In this document: piece by piece, positions 1 to 7,190 of the stretch
Layout: each line of letters starts with the position of its first letter
Position numbering within the stretch: position 1 is the first letter of the stretch
From: Planctomycetaceae bacterium
Lineage (GTDB): Bacteria; Planctomycetota; Planctomycetia; Pirellulales; UBA1268
DNA length: 26,722 bases
Reading direction: 5' to 3'
NCBI GenBank assembly: GCA_005789975.1
Contig: SXWC01000025.1
Location: 1-26,722, forward strand
Program-made: the position numbers and the translations under genes
The notes under the pieces: generated by a model
Told to the model about the DNA's origin: nothing
What the model saw: only the letters and a program-made list of their open reading frames with translations
Databases searched by the model: none

Positions 1-371
1 ACGAGCGGATTGATCTTCCGCGGATCGCCGCCGAGCCGCTTCATCGCCGCCCTCATCGCGGCGAGGTCGACGACGCAGGGCACGCCCGTGAAATCCTGGA
101 GAACGACACGGGCCGGCTTGAAGGGAATCTCCTGCTCCGCCGGGCTCGCGGCATTCCAGGTGGCGAGCGTGCGGACGTCGGCTTCCGTCACCTCGTAGCC
201 GTCGCAGTTTCGCAGCAGCGATTCGAGGATCATCCGCAGCGAATAGGGCAGCCGCGACGTGTCGGTCACTCCCGCGTCGTCGAGGGCCCGAAGCCGGTAG
301 AGCGTGGCGGGGCCGGAGCCCGTCTCGAAGGTCGCGCGGGCGGAAAACGGGTCGGCAGGAGTGGCGGCCAT
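1..371 (-). CDS. acnA: Aconitate hydratase (AcnA type), N-terminal part
   Basis: The gene runs off the left edge; about 123 N-terminal residues are visible from the ATG at 371. Aconitase converts citrate to isocitrate through cis-aconitate in the TCA cycle with a [4Fe-4S] cluster in the cytoplasm. Visible signatures are the AcnA/IRP opening: 'LPYSLRMILESLLRN', then a 'VLQDFTGVPCVVDLAAMR' block, then 'KINPLV'. The cysteine ligands lie downstream, outside the window. No clear Shine-Dalgarno precedes the ATG. The gene is divergent from the candidate small RNA at about 589-718. The family call is firm; catalytic completeness cannot be judged from this fragment. Confidence 0.93.
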   Translation of the reverse strand, partial: MAATPADPFSARATFETGSGPATLYRLRALDDAGVTDTSRLPYSLRMILESLLRNCDGYEVTEADVRTLATWNAASPAEQEIPFKPARVVLQDFTGVPCVVDLAAMRAAMKRLGGDPRKINPL

Positions 372-555
372 GGGTATCCGGGAAGGTTCGGGGGGACGGC
401 GGCAAATCGCCGGAGGCGACTGCGGGTAGCGTATCCGACCGTACGAGGCCCGGAGAAGCGGGCAGTGTCCCGGGGCGGCGGCAGGCCACAGAGCCGTCAT
501 AAACCGCACAAGACAGCCGGTTTGGCGATGGAAATGGACCCCGCTGAAAAAGCAT

Positions 556-583
556 TCGACACGGCGGCGAGTCATCGTGTACT
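556..583 (+). promoter_or_regulatory. Sigma-70-like promoter of the candidate small RNA
   Basis: TCGACA (556-561) matches the -35 consensus at five of six bases. It lies 16 bp from TGTACT (578-583), which matches the -10 at four of six. Transcription would start near 589-591, just before the first hairpin. Found by eye; moderate support only. Confidence 0.4.
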
Positions 584-588
584 GTTGA

Positions 589-718
589 GACGTCGGCGGG
601 AGAGCCGACCCCACAACACACTTGATTCTTTTCAGCGGCTGTTCCCCCCCCCCAAAGACCCACACTTCTAGAGCCGCTACCGGACCCGTGGTTTTCGAAC
701 CACGGGTCCTTTTCTTTT
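589..718 (+). ncRNA. Candidate structured small RNA with a C10 loop
   Basis: About 130 nt between a promoter-like sequence and a perfect intrinsic terminator. It folds into three consecutive hairpins. The first is GTCGGC/GCCGAC (592-597 with 604-609, loop GGGAGA). The second is AGCGGCT/AGCCGCT (634-640 with 672-678), with a 31-nt loop holding ten consecutive cytosines (644-653). The third is the terminator. No motif of tmRNA, RNase P, 4.5S RNA or 6S RNA was recognised. C-rich single-stranded loops in known regulatory RNAs often pair with G-rich ribosome binding sites; applying that here is inference. An alternative is the 3' UTR of an unrecognised short ORF (GTG at 465 to 671), but that ORF has no convincing ribosome binding site or family. 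Confidence 0.5.
682..718 (+). terminator. Perfect intrinsic terminator with TTCG loop
   Basis: A 12-bp perfect stem (682-693 with 698-709) closes on a TTCG tetraloop (694-697). It is followed at once by TTTTCTTTT (710-718). It is the strongest terminator in the window and points to a + strand transcript ending here, although no recognised gene lies just upstream. Confidence 0.92.
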
Positions 719-783
719 GATGAGTCCCACTGCCCGGATGTCGTGGGGGGCGGAAACAGCGGCGGCTTCCAGGGCTGGCCGTT

Positions 784-826
784 GCCAACTGTCCTGGGAC
801 GGTGGCCCATCCGGGGCCGTTTTTTT
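784..826 (+). terminator. Second terminator-like hairpin with a competing upstream fold
   Basis: GGCCC (804-808) pairs with GGGCC (814-818) over the loop ATCCG and is followed by G and seven T (820-826). A second stem can form just upstream: 784-786 and 788-793 with 798-803 and 804-806, loop CTGG. It uses bases 804-806, so the two folds exclude each other. This could be a simple terminator or an attenuator ahead of the small ORF at 925. Confidence 0.5.
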
Positions 827-924
827 GCCGTCCTCGCGTGCGTCTTGCCGTGGACCGATCGCCGGCGAATGCTTGTCAGCGTGATTGCCGGGCGACCGGC
901 ACTGGCGTCGTCAAGGAGGGCGAC

Positions 925-1059
925 ATGCAAGTTCTCAACTGGAACGGAATCATCCAGGCACTCGTGCTCATTCGCATCGGCCAGGAACTGGGGACCGATT
1001 CGCGGCTGGCCCGGGCGTTGCACGAGGCGGTGCAGGCCCTGTTGTTCGTCTGGCGATGA
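925..1059 (+). CDS. Small protein of 44 residues, unknown function
   Basis: ATG at 925 follows a near-ideal ribosome binding site, AAGGAGGG (913-920), with 4-5 nt spacing. The protein starts MQVLNWNGIIQALVLIRIG and ends ALLFVWR. Third codon positions are strongly G/C, as in the neighbouring genes. The composition is amphipathic to hydrophobic with Leu/Ile/Val-rich stretches, compatible with one or two short helices; no signal peptide or known domain was recognised. It ends seven bases before the convergent metallophosphatase stop and lies about 100 bp after a terminator-like hairpin. Real coding is likely because of the ribosome binding site; function is unknown. Confidence 0.6.
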   Translation: MQVLNWNGIIQALVLIRIGQELGTDSRLARALHEAVQALLFVWR

Positions 1060-1066
1060 CCGGCGG

Positions 1067-2614
1067 TCAGCCGATCGTGCCGCGGTCGAGCAGGCCGTCG
1101 ATCAGGGCCGAGCGGCTGTCGATGTTCGAGGTCCGCCGCTTCGCCGCCTCGGCGGCGAGAATCTCGCGTGTCCGCATCAAGCGGCGGCCGCCCGACTGGG
1201 CGTCGTAGGCGTTGAAGCCGATCGTCAGCCGGCGTTCGGGTGGCACGTCGGCGCCCGACAGCGTCAGCTTTGCCGGCGTGCCATCGCCGCCGGCCACCAC
1301 CTCGAATGGCCAGAGCGTGCGGTCGGATTGCTTCTGCTTCGCGTCCTCGGCCACGATCGCCAGCATTTCGGCCGCGGTGACCTCGGCGCTCACGAGCATG
1401 TTTTCGTACGGGATGATCTTCCAGCAGTCGGCGACGGTGAGTCGGCCGGGCTGCAGGTCGCCCGTTTCGAAAGTGCCATGAAACACGCCGTCCACGGGCT
1501 GGCCCTGCTTCTTCAGGGCGTCCGCGAAACATTCGCAGAGGAGTTGCACCAGTTCGCTGCGGCGTCCCCGGCCGGGAATCACGCGGGCGACGGTCGCCAC
1601 GTCGCGGGCGAGGGTGGCTTCGGCCGCCTCGAGGCCGGGCTTCGAGAGTTCCATGACCGCGGTGTCGAGCGCGAACCGGTCGTCCATGAGCAGCGTGAAG
1701 GCGCGGCGATCGACGAGTTTGCGGGTATCGAGATCGAACGTGAGATCGACGCGACCACAATGGATGCCGTGGTAGCTGGCCTGTGAGCAGAGCACGTCGT
1801 GCAACATCCACGACGGCTGATTCTGGTGGGAGTGGCCGGCCAGATAGACGTCGACGCCATTGACGTCCCGGAGCATGGCGCGGACCGGATTGGCGTAATC
1901 GTCGTTGAACCGCCAGCCCATGTGCCCCATCACCACCACCGCATCGGCCTTCTCGCCCCGCACGACCGCGACGGCGGACTCGAGGGCCTCGGCGGGGTCG
2001 GTCGGGGCGAAGCCGGCGAGCAGTTCCGGGGGCAGCCAGAACGGCAGCCCCGGCGTGATCAGGCCGATCAGACCGATGCGGAAGCCCCCCACCTCCCGGA
2101 TCGTCCATGGCAAAACTTTCTTCCATCCACCGTCGAACCCTCCGGCAGCTGCCATGCCCCGCGCGAGATTGGCCGTGAGCACCGGGGCGGTGGATCGCTC
2201 GAGCAGGGCTTCGAGTCTCTCGGGGCCCCAGTCGAAGTCGTGGTTGCCGAGCGTCCAGGCGTCGTAGCCGAGCCGGTTGAAGAGATCGATCATCAGCGTG
2301 CCGCCGCACTGCAGGCTGACGGCCGTGCCCTGAACCACGTCGCCGACATCGACCGTGATGGAGTGCGGCGTCTCCCGCCGCCACTGCCTCAGGCAGGTCG
2401 CGCAGCGGGCCAGGCCGCCGACATCGTCGAGACCTTCGTAGGTGCTCGTGGGAAGGATTCGACCGTGGAGGTCGGTGGTGTGGAGGATCGAGATCGTCCG
2501 CGCTCGACCCAGCTCGGCGGCGCGGACCGACGCCGGATCGAGCGAGCCGGCCACGGTCGCGGCGGCGACCCCCGTCAGAAAATCCCGGCGGGGCAGACGT
2601 TGCTTCAGGACCAT
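1067..2614 (-). CDS. Tat-exported 5'-nucleotidase/UshA-like metallophosphatase
   Basis: 515 residues from the ATG at 2614. A twin-arginine signal (RRDFLTG, residues 9-15, then a hydrophobic stretch) predicts export by the Tat route. The calcineurin-like core shows the dimetal motifs in order: DLHG (48-51), GDVVQG (91-96), GNHDFDWG (123-130), GHMGW and GHSH. The C-terminal half fits the 5'-nucleotidase substrate domain (for example 'CWKIIPYENML'). The family hydrolyses nucleotides, UDP-sugars or related phosphate esters in the periplasm; the substrate here is not evident. The ribosome binding site is weak (GGGGAA). The gene stands alone, convergent with the 44-residue ORF, and its upstream region was the landing zone of an insertion element. 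Confidence 0.88.
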   Translation of the reverse strand: MVLKQRLPRRDFLTGVAAATVAGSLDPASVRAAELGRARTISILHTTDLHGRILPTSTYEGLDDVGGLARCATCLRQWRRETPHSITVDVGDVVQGTAVSLQCGGTLMIDLFNRLGYDAWTLGNHDFDWGPERLEALLERSTAPVLTANLARGMAAAGGFDGGWKKVLPWTIREVGGFRIGLIGLITPGLPFWLPPELLAGFAPTDPAEALESAVAVVRGEKADAVVVMGHMGWRFNDDYANPVRAMLRDVNGVDVYLAGHSHQNQPSWMLHDVLCSQASYHGIHCGRVDLTFDLDTRKLVDRRAFTLLMDDRFALDTAVMELSKPGLEAAEATLARDVATVARVIPGRGRRSELVQLLCECFADALKKQGQPVDGVFHGTFETGDLQPGRLTVADCWKIIPYENMLVSAEVTAAEMLAIVAEDAKQKQSDRTLWPFEVVAGGDGTPAKLTLSGADVPPERRLTIGFNAYDAQSGGRRLMRTREILAAEAAKRRTSNIDSRSALIDGLLDRGTIG

Positions 2615-2771
2615 GACGATTTCCCCAGCAGGCCGTGGATGACGTCGCGAGCCGCCGGATGCGCCGGCTGGCGACTCACGAAACCCTCGGCGTTTTCTCC
2701 GGTCGACTTCGTGGAACTTGCTTCACACCGCTCCCCGGCCGCAGGGGAACGTGGGGCCTTTTTCAGAGGCA

Positions 2772-2776
2772 GCCAG
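2772..2776. repeat. Left target-site duplication GCCAG
   Basis: GCCAG directly abuts the left inverted repeat and is repeated at 3206-3210 directly outside the right one. This is the expected mark of a transposition event. Confidence 0.7.
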
Positions 2777-2794
2777 TTCGACTTTTGCGGTTTT
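2777..2794 (+). repeat. Left terminal inverted repeat
   Basis: Eighteen bases identical to the reverse complement of 3188-3205. Similarity fades inward (CGAGG against TCGGC). Confidence 0.85.
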
Positions 2795-2897
2795 CGAGGA
2801 GTGTTCTGCCGGCTGACACTGCTGCCTGAAAAGTGGCGAGCCGGCTTCAAAGTGGACGGATCTCTACCCCCGTTCAGTTTGAGCAAGGAGGCTCGCC

Positions 2898-3156
2898 GTG
2901 GATCTTGTACCTCGATTCCAGGAGTTGCTGCAAGGACCGGCTCCCGCGATGACGGCTCCGAGCTTCGGGAGCCTCCGCACGATCGTGTCGGGCCGGTTGT
3001 TTTCGGGCGGAGGGATCGTCACGCGGATGATCGTCGCGGCGGGGGCCGCTGTCACGAACCGACAGCCGAGCAGGTCATCCACTGGGACGCGATGCGCCGG
3101 AGCGTGGAAGTCACGTGCCGCGACTCCTCGAACATGCCGTGGCGATGGCGGCTTGA
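2898..3156 (+). pseudogene. Transposase remnant (N-terminus, then frame change)
   Basis: GTG at 2898 has the ribosome binding site AAGGAGG (2885-2891) six bases upstream. The first 51 residues (MDLVPRFQELLQ..., SFGSLRTIVSGRLF, VTRMIVAAGA) match the conserved opening of IS4/IS701-like transposases, which is normally followed by a block around 'KHHSAFHR'. That block and the DDE core are missing. From about 3050 the reading changes; the next frame over reads '...PRLLEHAVAMAA' and stops at TGA 3154-3156, which would suit a transposase C-terminus. I infer one large internal deletion with a frame change. The product cannot be an active transposase. The ORF also stays open in the first frame to 3608, but that part is not transposase-like. 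Confidence 0.7.
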
Positions 3157-3187
3157 AAAGAATGCCGCGGGGCATGCCCCATGCCGA

Positions 3188-3205
3188 AAAACCGCAAAAG
3201 TCGAA
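3188..3205 (-). repeat. Right terminal inverted repeat
   Basis: Exact reverse complement of 2777-2794. A 12-bp palindrome, GGGGCATGCCCC (3169-3180), lies just inside it. Confidence 0.85.
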
Positions 3206-3210
3206 GCCAG
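3206..3210. repeat. Right target-site duplication GCCAG
   Basis: Second copy of the GCCAG at 2772-2776, directly outside the right inverted repeat. Confidence 0.7.
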
Positions 3211-3305
3211 GTCCGCAGCCGGCGTTCCGCCTGCCCGATGCCGCAGCGCGGCGGACACCCGCCGCGACACCTTCTTGCCACACGGGGCTCCGGAGACCGA
3301 TTTCC

Positions 3306-5135
3306 TCAGGGCGAGCTGGACGGAACCGCCGGCTGCGGCGGGTTCAGCCCGGTCTCCTGAAGATGCTGGATGAGGATCCGCCGCACCTCGGCGATGGTGA
3401 GCGGATGGTGCTGCACCCTCGTATGGCTCGCCGGCACCGCGATCTCGCTCACGGCGGCCACGGTGTGCGCGCTCTCCACCGGCACCACGCAGTCGTCACG
3501 GCCCCCGAGCAGGGAATGATGGGCGTCGCCGACGACGCTGTGCACGGTGACCCAGCACGGCGGCCGCAGCCCGCGAATCGCCGCCAGCATTTCGGAGTCG
3601 GGCCGTAGCAGGTCGATGCTCGTCGGGGGCCGTCGCTCATACTCCTCGCGAAAGACGCCGGGATTCAACCGGACCACGGCGTCGTGAATCCGCTGATTCT
3701 CGGGGGGCGTTCGCACGCTGATGGACGCGAGCCGGCCCACGCCAAGCGATGCCAGGAGCGATCCCTTGTGGGGTGTCGCGATGCAGACGATCCGGTTGAC
3801 GAATGGCAACGGTTGAAAAAAGTAGGCGGGCTTCACGATCTCGCGCATCTTTTCCGGCATGCGGATCTGCTCGAAGGGCACGCTGGCGACGGCGTCCCAG
3901 ATGCGATCGGCCGGCTCGACGACCTGGAGCTTGGCGTGCAGCCCCCCCATGCTGTGCCCGACGAGCACGAGGTTGCGCATCGCCGGGTCGCTTCCCTCCG
4001 GATCGCACTGGCGCACCGCCGCGATGAGTTGCCGCCGCAGCGCGGCCGACGACTGCAGGAACGCGGCGCCGGTGGGGTAGTGATAGACCCACGGCTCATA
4101 CCGCCGGTGAAATTCCGGCCAGGCCCGCAGTTCGTTGATCATGTCGAACCACGTGCCCTCGTCGCTGGCGAGGCCGTGGATGAAGACCACGGGAATCCGC
4201 CCCGGCTGATGGGGCTCGAGCATCTCGAGATGGGGCCGCGTGGCGCCGCTGCCGAAGGGCTGCAGAAACCCCGTGATGCTCGAGCGCGGCGTGCCCTCGA
4301 GGGCGTCGAGCAGCGGTGCCGAGAGATCGGCGGCGAGATGGGGTTTGGCGGAACCGATGCGGACCGCCGCGATCTCCACCGGATTGGCGAGGTCGAGCAC
4401 GGCCGGCGCATGGTCACGGGCGACGGGACCGCTGAACTTCTGCAGGAAGTTCTCGTTGCCCGGCACGGCGAACCGCAGGACGGCGGTGGCGGCGAGGGAC
4501 TGCCGCGGCGCCGCAAATCTCCTGGTTTCCTCGTGCGTCGAATCGTTCGCGACCCGCACGACCACCGGCAGACCGAAGCCGTCGCGCAGGTGCCGCCGCG
4601 TGAGCCGCTTGTCGCCCGGCTGGCCCTGCGGTTCGATCGATGCGATGGCCGAGGCGGCGACCGGCAACGCCTGAGGCTGGAAGGGGACGAAGACCGGCTT
4701 GCTCCGTGGGCCGATCCAGAGGCCGCCCTGGTCGAGCCGGCCGTGGAGCCGGGCCGCTTCGAGCAATCCCGCCAGGGCATCGGCATAGAGATCCGCGGCG
4801 TCGATCAGCGTGTCCCGCGACTCCGGGCACGTCCAGGCGGCGTTCCATGCCTCCTCGCAGGCGACGTAGTAGCCGTCGACCGCGTGGCGATCGCACTTTT
4901 TGAGCATCTCGCACGACGCCTTCAGATACTCCCGCGACCTGCGAATGTGGCCCTGGGCGACGGGCAGGGGCGACTCCGCCGGCGCCGGCGACTGGCCGGG
5001 GGACTGGCTGCCGCGGGTTTGGCCGCGTGCCGCGTCGATGGTGAGGCCGACGAGGGCTGCCACGAGCGGGATCACCCACGTCCGCGCGGAACTCCGGCGC
5101 CGCCGCGGCTGATCGCTGTTCACCGGCCGCGCCAT
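3306..5135 (-). CDS. Secreted alpha/beta hydrolase (lipase/esterase-like)
   Basis: 609 residues from the ATG at 5135. This start gives a proper signal peptide (arginine-rich n-region, then VIPLVAALVGLTIDAARG) and has GGGAG upstream; a longer in-frame ATG at 5306 would bury the signal. Residues 40-310 form a long extension without a recognised domain. The alpha/beta hydrolase follows: oxyanion region VVFIHGLASDEGTW (about 317-329), nucleophile elbow GHSMGG with Ser395, probable acid Asp547/548 in GGRDDC, and catalytic His576/577 near HHPLT. The layout resembles PGAP1/LipA-type lipases that release acyl chains or act on envelope lipids; the substrate is unknown. The C-terminal tail is proline/serine-rich. 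The gene appears monocistronic. Confidence 0.82.
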   Translation of the reverse strand: MARPVNSDQPRRRRSSARTWVIPLVAALVGLTIDAARGQTRGSQSPGQSPAPAESPLPVAQGHIRRSREYLKASCEMLKKCDRHAVDGYYVACEEAWNAAWTCPESRDTLIDAADLYADALAGLLEAARLHGRLDQGGLWIGPRSKPVFVPFQPQALPVAASAIASIEPQGQPGDKRLTRRHLRDGFGLPVVVRVANDSTHEETRRFAAPRQSLAATAVLRFAVPGNENFLQKFSGPVARDHAPAVLDLANPVEIAAVRIGSAKPHLAADLSAPLLDALEGTPRSSITGFLQPFGSGATRPHLEMLEPHQPGRIPVVFIHGLASDEGTWFDMINELRAWPEFHRRYEPWVYHYPTGAAFLQSSAALRRQLIAAVRQCDPEGSDPAMRNLVLVGHSMGGLHAKLQVVEPADRIWDAVASVPFEQIRMPEKMREIVKPAYFFQPLPFVNRIVCIATPHKGSLLASLGVGRLASISVRTPPENQRIHDAVVRLNPGVFREEYERRPPTSIDLLRPDSEMLAAIRGLRPPCWVTVHSVVGDAHHSLLGGRDDCVVPVESAHTVAAVSEIAVPASHTRVQHHPLTIAEVRRILIQHLQETGLNPPQPAVPSSSP

Positions 5136-5376
5136 GCACGTCGCTCCCGGATTCCTCGTCCCACTGACCGACCGCCCGTCCCAGAAGGGATATCGTCGCC
5201 CCGACCATGAGCCCGCGAACCGCTCCCCACGACCGGCAAAGTCGGGGGCACTCATGCGGCCCAGCATCCGCAGAGCCCGCATCCACCCAATCCGCGACGC
5301 GGCCACCCAGCCTCCGTAAGATACCCCTCTTGGCGGGTTGCATCAGTCCCGTCGAGGCCCCCGGAGCAGATCCACC

Positions 5377-6372
5377 ATGCCCTCTTCATTCACCCGACGT
5401 CCCGGGGGTTTCAGCCTCGTCGAACTGCTGGTGGTGGTGGCGATCATCGCTTCGCTGATCGGCATGCTCCTGCCGAGCGTTCAGTCGGCCAGAGAAGCTT
5501 CGCGACGCCTCAGCTGCCAAAACAACCTCAAGCAGATCGGGATGGCGATGGCGATCTTCGCCGACGCCCGCGGTCGCTATCCGCCGGGGCAACTCCAGCC
5601 GAGAGTGGGATGGAAATACATCTCATGGTCGGCCTTCTTCCTGGAGTATCTCGACCAACGACAACTCCAGGTCACCTGGGAGCCCGTCGTCGATGATGCG
5701 ATCGCGTCTGCCGATTCACGGCTCTACCTCTCGGCGAAACTCAACAGCCCGTTCAATGCACGGGCCACGGCCACTGCGGTGCCGACGTATCTCTGCCCGA
5801 GCACGTCACGAACCCATGACTCGAGGTCGGGGGCCCGGACGAAAGACATCAATGGTGACGGTGTCACGAGCCCGATCGATCTCGAGGGCATGGCATGCAT
5901 CGACTATGCGGGCTGCGCCGGCGTCACGCCGACGTCGATTCGCAGCCGATACAAGCAGCCCAACGGTGCGGCGTATGCCGCCAAGAACGGCGTGCTCGTC
6001 AACGGCGCCAACACGTCGCTGGCGGACGGCGTGCGGCTGCGGCAGATCACCGACGGCCTCTCGAAGACCATGCTGCTGTTCGAGCTCACGGGCCGCGGGG
6101 TCGTCGGAACGAACGGGCACGGGATCTGGGCGTCGGCGTTGAACTGCACCTCGATCGGCCCCAACTCCTCCACCGCTCCGCTCGTCAATCCGCCGCAGGA
6201 AGAGGCCTGGGACGATGACTCCTACGGCGCCCTCTTCTCCGATCACCGCGGCGGCGCCAATCTCGCCATGTGTGACGGCTCGGTCCACTTCATTCGGGAC
6301 GATGTGGAGATCGGCGTGCTGACGGGCCTGGCATCCCGAAACTGCAGTGAGATCGTCAGCCCGACCGAGTAG
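5377..6372 (+). CDS. DUF1559 prepilin-type N-terminal cleavage/methylation protein
   Basis: 331 residues from the ATG at 5377, with GGAG upstream. The N-terminus carries a type IV prepilin motif: [29 protein letters not shown], with glycine before the cleavage site and Glu at +5, running into one transmembrane helix. The conserved DUF1559 features follow: [10 protein letters not shown] near residue 45, an LCPS segment mid-protein, and the C-terminal [18 protein letters not shown] block. Such proteins occur in many copies in planctomycetes and are thought to be pseudopilin-like surface or secretion components; the function of any one copy is unsettled. A -10-like TAAGAT (5317-5322) lies about 55 bp upstream. 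It is convergent with the gene ending at 6444. Confidence 0.93.
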   Translation: MPSSFTRRPGGFSLVELLVVVAIIASLIGMLLPSVQSAREASRRLSCQNNLKQIGMAMAIFADARGRYPPGQLQPRVGWKYISWSAFFLEYLDQRQLQVTWEPVVDDAIASADSRLYLSAKLNSPFNARATATAVPTYLCPSTSRTHDSRSGARTKDINGDGVTSPIDLEGMACIDYAGCAGVTPTSIRSRYKQPNGAAYAAKNGVLVNGANTSLADGVRLRQITDGLSKTMLLFELTGRGVVGTNGHGIWASALNCTSIGPNSSTAPLVNPPQEEAWDDDSYGALFSDHRGGANLAMCDGSVHFIRDDVEIGVLTGLASRNCSEIVSPTE

Positions 6373-6395
6373 CCTTCCGGGGGCCACGTTATCCA

Positions 6396-6454
6396 TGACC
6401 ACCCTCTGGACCGTCACCCTCTGAACCGTCACCCTCTGGACCGTCACTCCCGGA
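6396..6454. repeat. 15-bp tandem repeat, about 3.7 copies
   Basis: Unit CCGTCACCCTCTGGA. Copies are at 6396-6410 (degenerate), 6411-6425 (one change), 6426-6440 (exact) and 6441-6454 (partial). It fills the gap between two convergent genes and covers the last codons and stop of the minus-strand gene. Each unit contains TGA on the minus strand. Confidence 0.85.
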
Positions 6455-6947
6455 CGGCCGCATGCTCCTCGGCGACCAGTTCCAGGTCGCTCGAGAGATA
6501 CTTCACGGCAGCTGCCGGCGCGAGGTTGAAGTAGACCCGGCCCTCCGTCGCCCAGCGCTCGCCGTCATGGATGAACTCCGCGGTCGCGGCCCGCACCCGC
6601 GACACCGCCTCGACCTCCTCCATGCCGCCCCCCTCGACGGCCTCGAAGCTCACTTCAATCGCCACGAGCGCCTTGAGCCTCCGGCTGCGGCGGTCACGGG
6701 CATAGAGCACGTCGTCGTCGAAATCGACGTCGACCCAACGCAGACCACGGGGCTTGCCGCTCGCCGCGGCCCGCTCGATGAACTTCGCCTCGAGCAGTTC
6801 CCGCTGGCGGTGAAAGTCGCGTTGGGCGCGGGCCAGCCGCTCGGCTTGCCGGGCGGCCCGCAGAGGCCGCATGGTCATGGCCGCAGCCAGCGCGGCGACC
6901 GCGGCGACGCAGACCGTGATGATGACATGGACGAAGAGATAACCCAT
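6444..6947 (-). CDS. Membrane-anchored hypothetical protein
   Basis: 167 residues from the ATG at 6947 (a GTG one codon upstream is also possible), with GGGGAG upstream. One N-terminal transmembrane helix (residues 1-25) is followed by a basic, helical linker rich in Arg/Ala and Gln (about 28-60). A soluble domain then shows alternating strands (RWVDVDFDDDVLYARD, LVAIEVSFEAVEGG, VYFNLAP). The domain was not recognised and no catalytic motif was seen. The C-terminus is acidic. It most likely sits in the inner membrane with the soluble part in the cytoplasm, given the positive charges after the helix. Function unknown. Coding is supported by the continuous frame, high GC at third positions and a fitting start. 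Confidence 0.72.
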   Translation of the reverse strand: MGYLFVHVIITVCVAAVAALAAAMTMRPLRAARQAERLARAQRDFHRQRELLEAKFIERAAASGKPRGLRWVDVDFDDDVLYARDRRSRRLKALVAIEVSFEAVEGGGMEEVEAVSRVRAATAEFIHDGERWATEGRVYFNLAPAAAVKYLSSDLELVAEEHAAVRE

Positions 6948-7038
6948 CACATGCACTCCCCGGCAGCGTCGCAAAACCGGCCCTTGGATTTCCGCATCCG
7001 GTCGAGGCGAAGTCTTCCTGGTCTTCCTGGACAGGGGT

Positions 7039-7067
7039 AGTGTAGGTCTCGGCGGCCGATCGGTAAA
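7039..7067 (-). promoter_or_regulatory. Sigma-70-like promoter for the gene ending at 6444
   Basis: Read on the minus strand: TTTACC (-35, 7062-7067), 17 bp spacer, TACACT (-10, 7039-7044), each matching consensus at four of six bases. It would give an mRNA leader of about 85 nt, containing a 9-bp tandem repeat (GTCTTCCTG on the + strand, 7012-7029). Confidence 0.35.
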
Positions 7068-7128
7068 ACTTGCGACGTCGTCCGGGGCTTTTTCCGACTC
7101 GACAGTGGCCGCTTCCCGCAGCCGAAGC

Positions 7129-7160
7129 CTTGCCGGAACCTTACCTTGCCGGAACCTTAC
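7129..7160. repeat. 16-bp perfect tandem duplication upstream of nfo
   Basis: CTTGCCGGAACCTTAC occurs twice without a gap (7129-7144 and 7145-7160), ending 30 bp before the nfo start codon. It could be an operator-like direct repeat or a replication slippage product. Confidence 0.85.
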
Positions 7161-7190
7161 ACTGTCCGGCCCCATCGAGAAGGACTCCCC

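Larger units (their letters stand above)
2777..3205 (+). mobile_element. 429-bp internally deleted insertion sequence (MITE-like)
   Basis: The element is bounded by 18-bp perfect inverted repeats (TTCGACTTTTGCGGTTTT at 2777-2794; its reverse complement at 3188-3205), with GCCAG duplicated outside. Inside, a transposase gene starts with its own ribosome binding site but loses homology after about 51 codons. The element is therefore non-autonomous and would need a full-length relative in trans. The perfect ends and intact target duplication suggest a fairly recent insertion or recent deletion. The transposase start resembles IS4/IS701-type DDE transposases common in planctomycetes; the family assignment is from memory of such sequences. 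Confidence 0.82.

Noticed and set aside
465..671. 68-codon + strand ORF ending just before the strong terminator
   Set aside because: GTG start without a ribosome binding site, basic low-complexity product and a C10 homopolymer in frame; a structured RNA explains the region better.
876..2384. Long minus-strand frame inside the metallophosphatase
   Set aside because: It is a shifted frame of the gene at 1067-2614, Arg/Gly/Pro-rich and without any domain.
3050..3608. Open continuation of the transposase start into the hydrolase region
   Set aside because: Beyond about codon 51 it no longer resembles a transposase and runs antisense into the hydrolase; it is an accidental open frame.
6396..6454. 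CRISPR array
   Set aside because: Units are 15 bp and abut without spacers.
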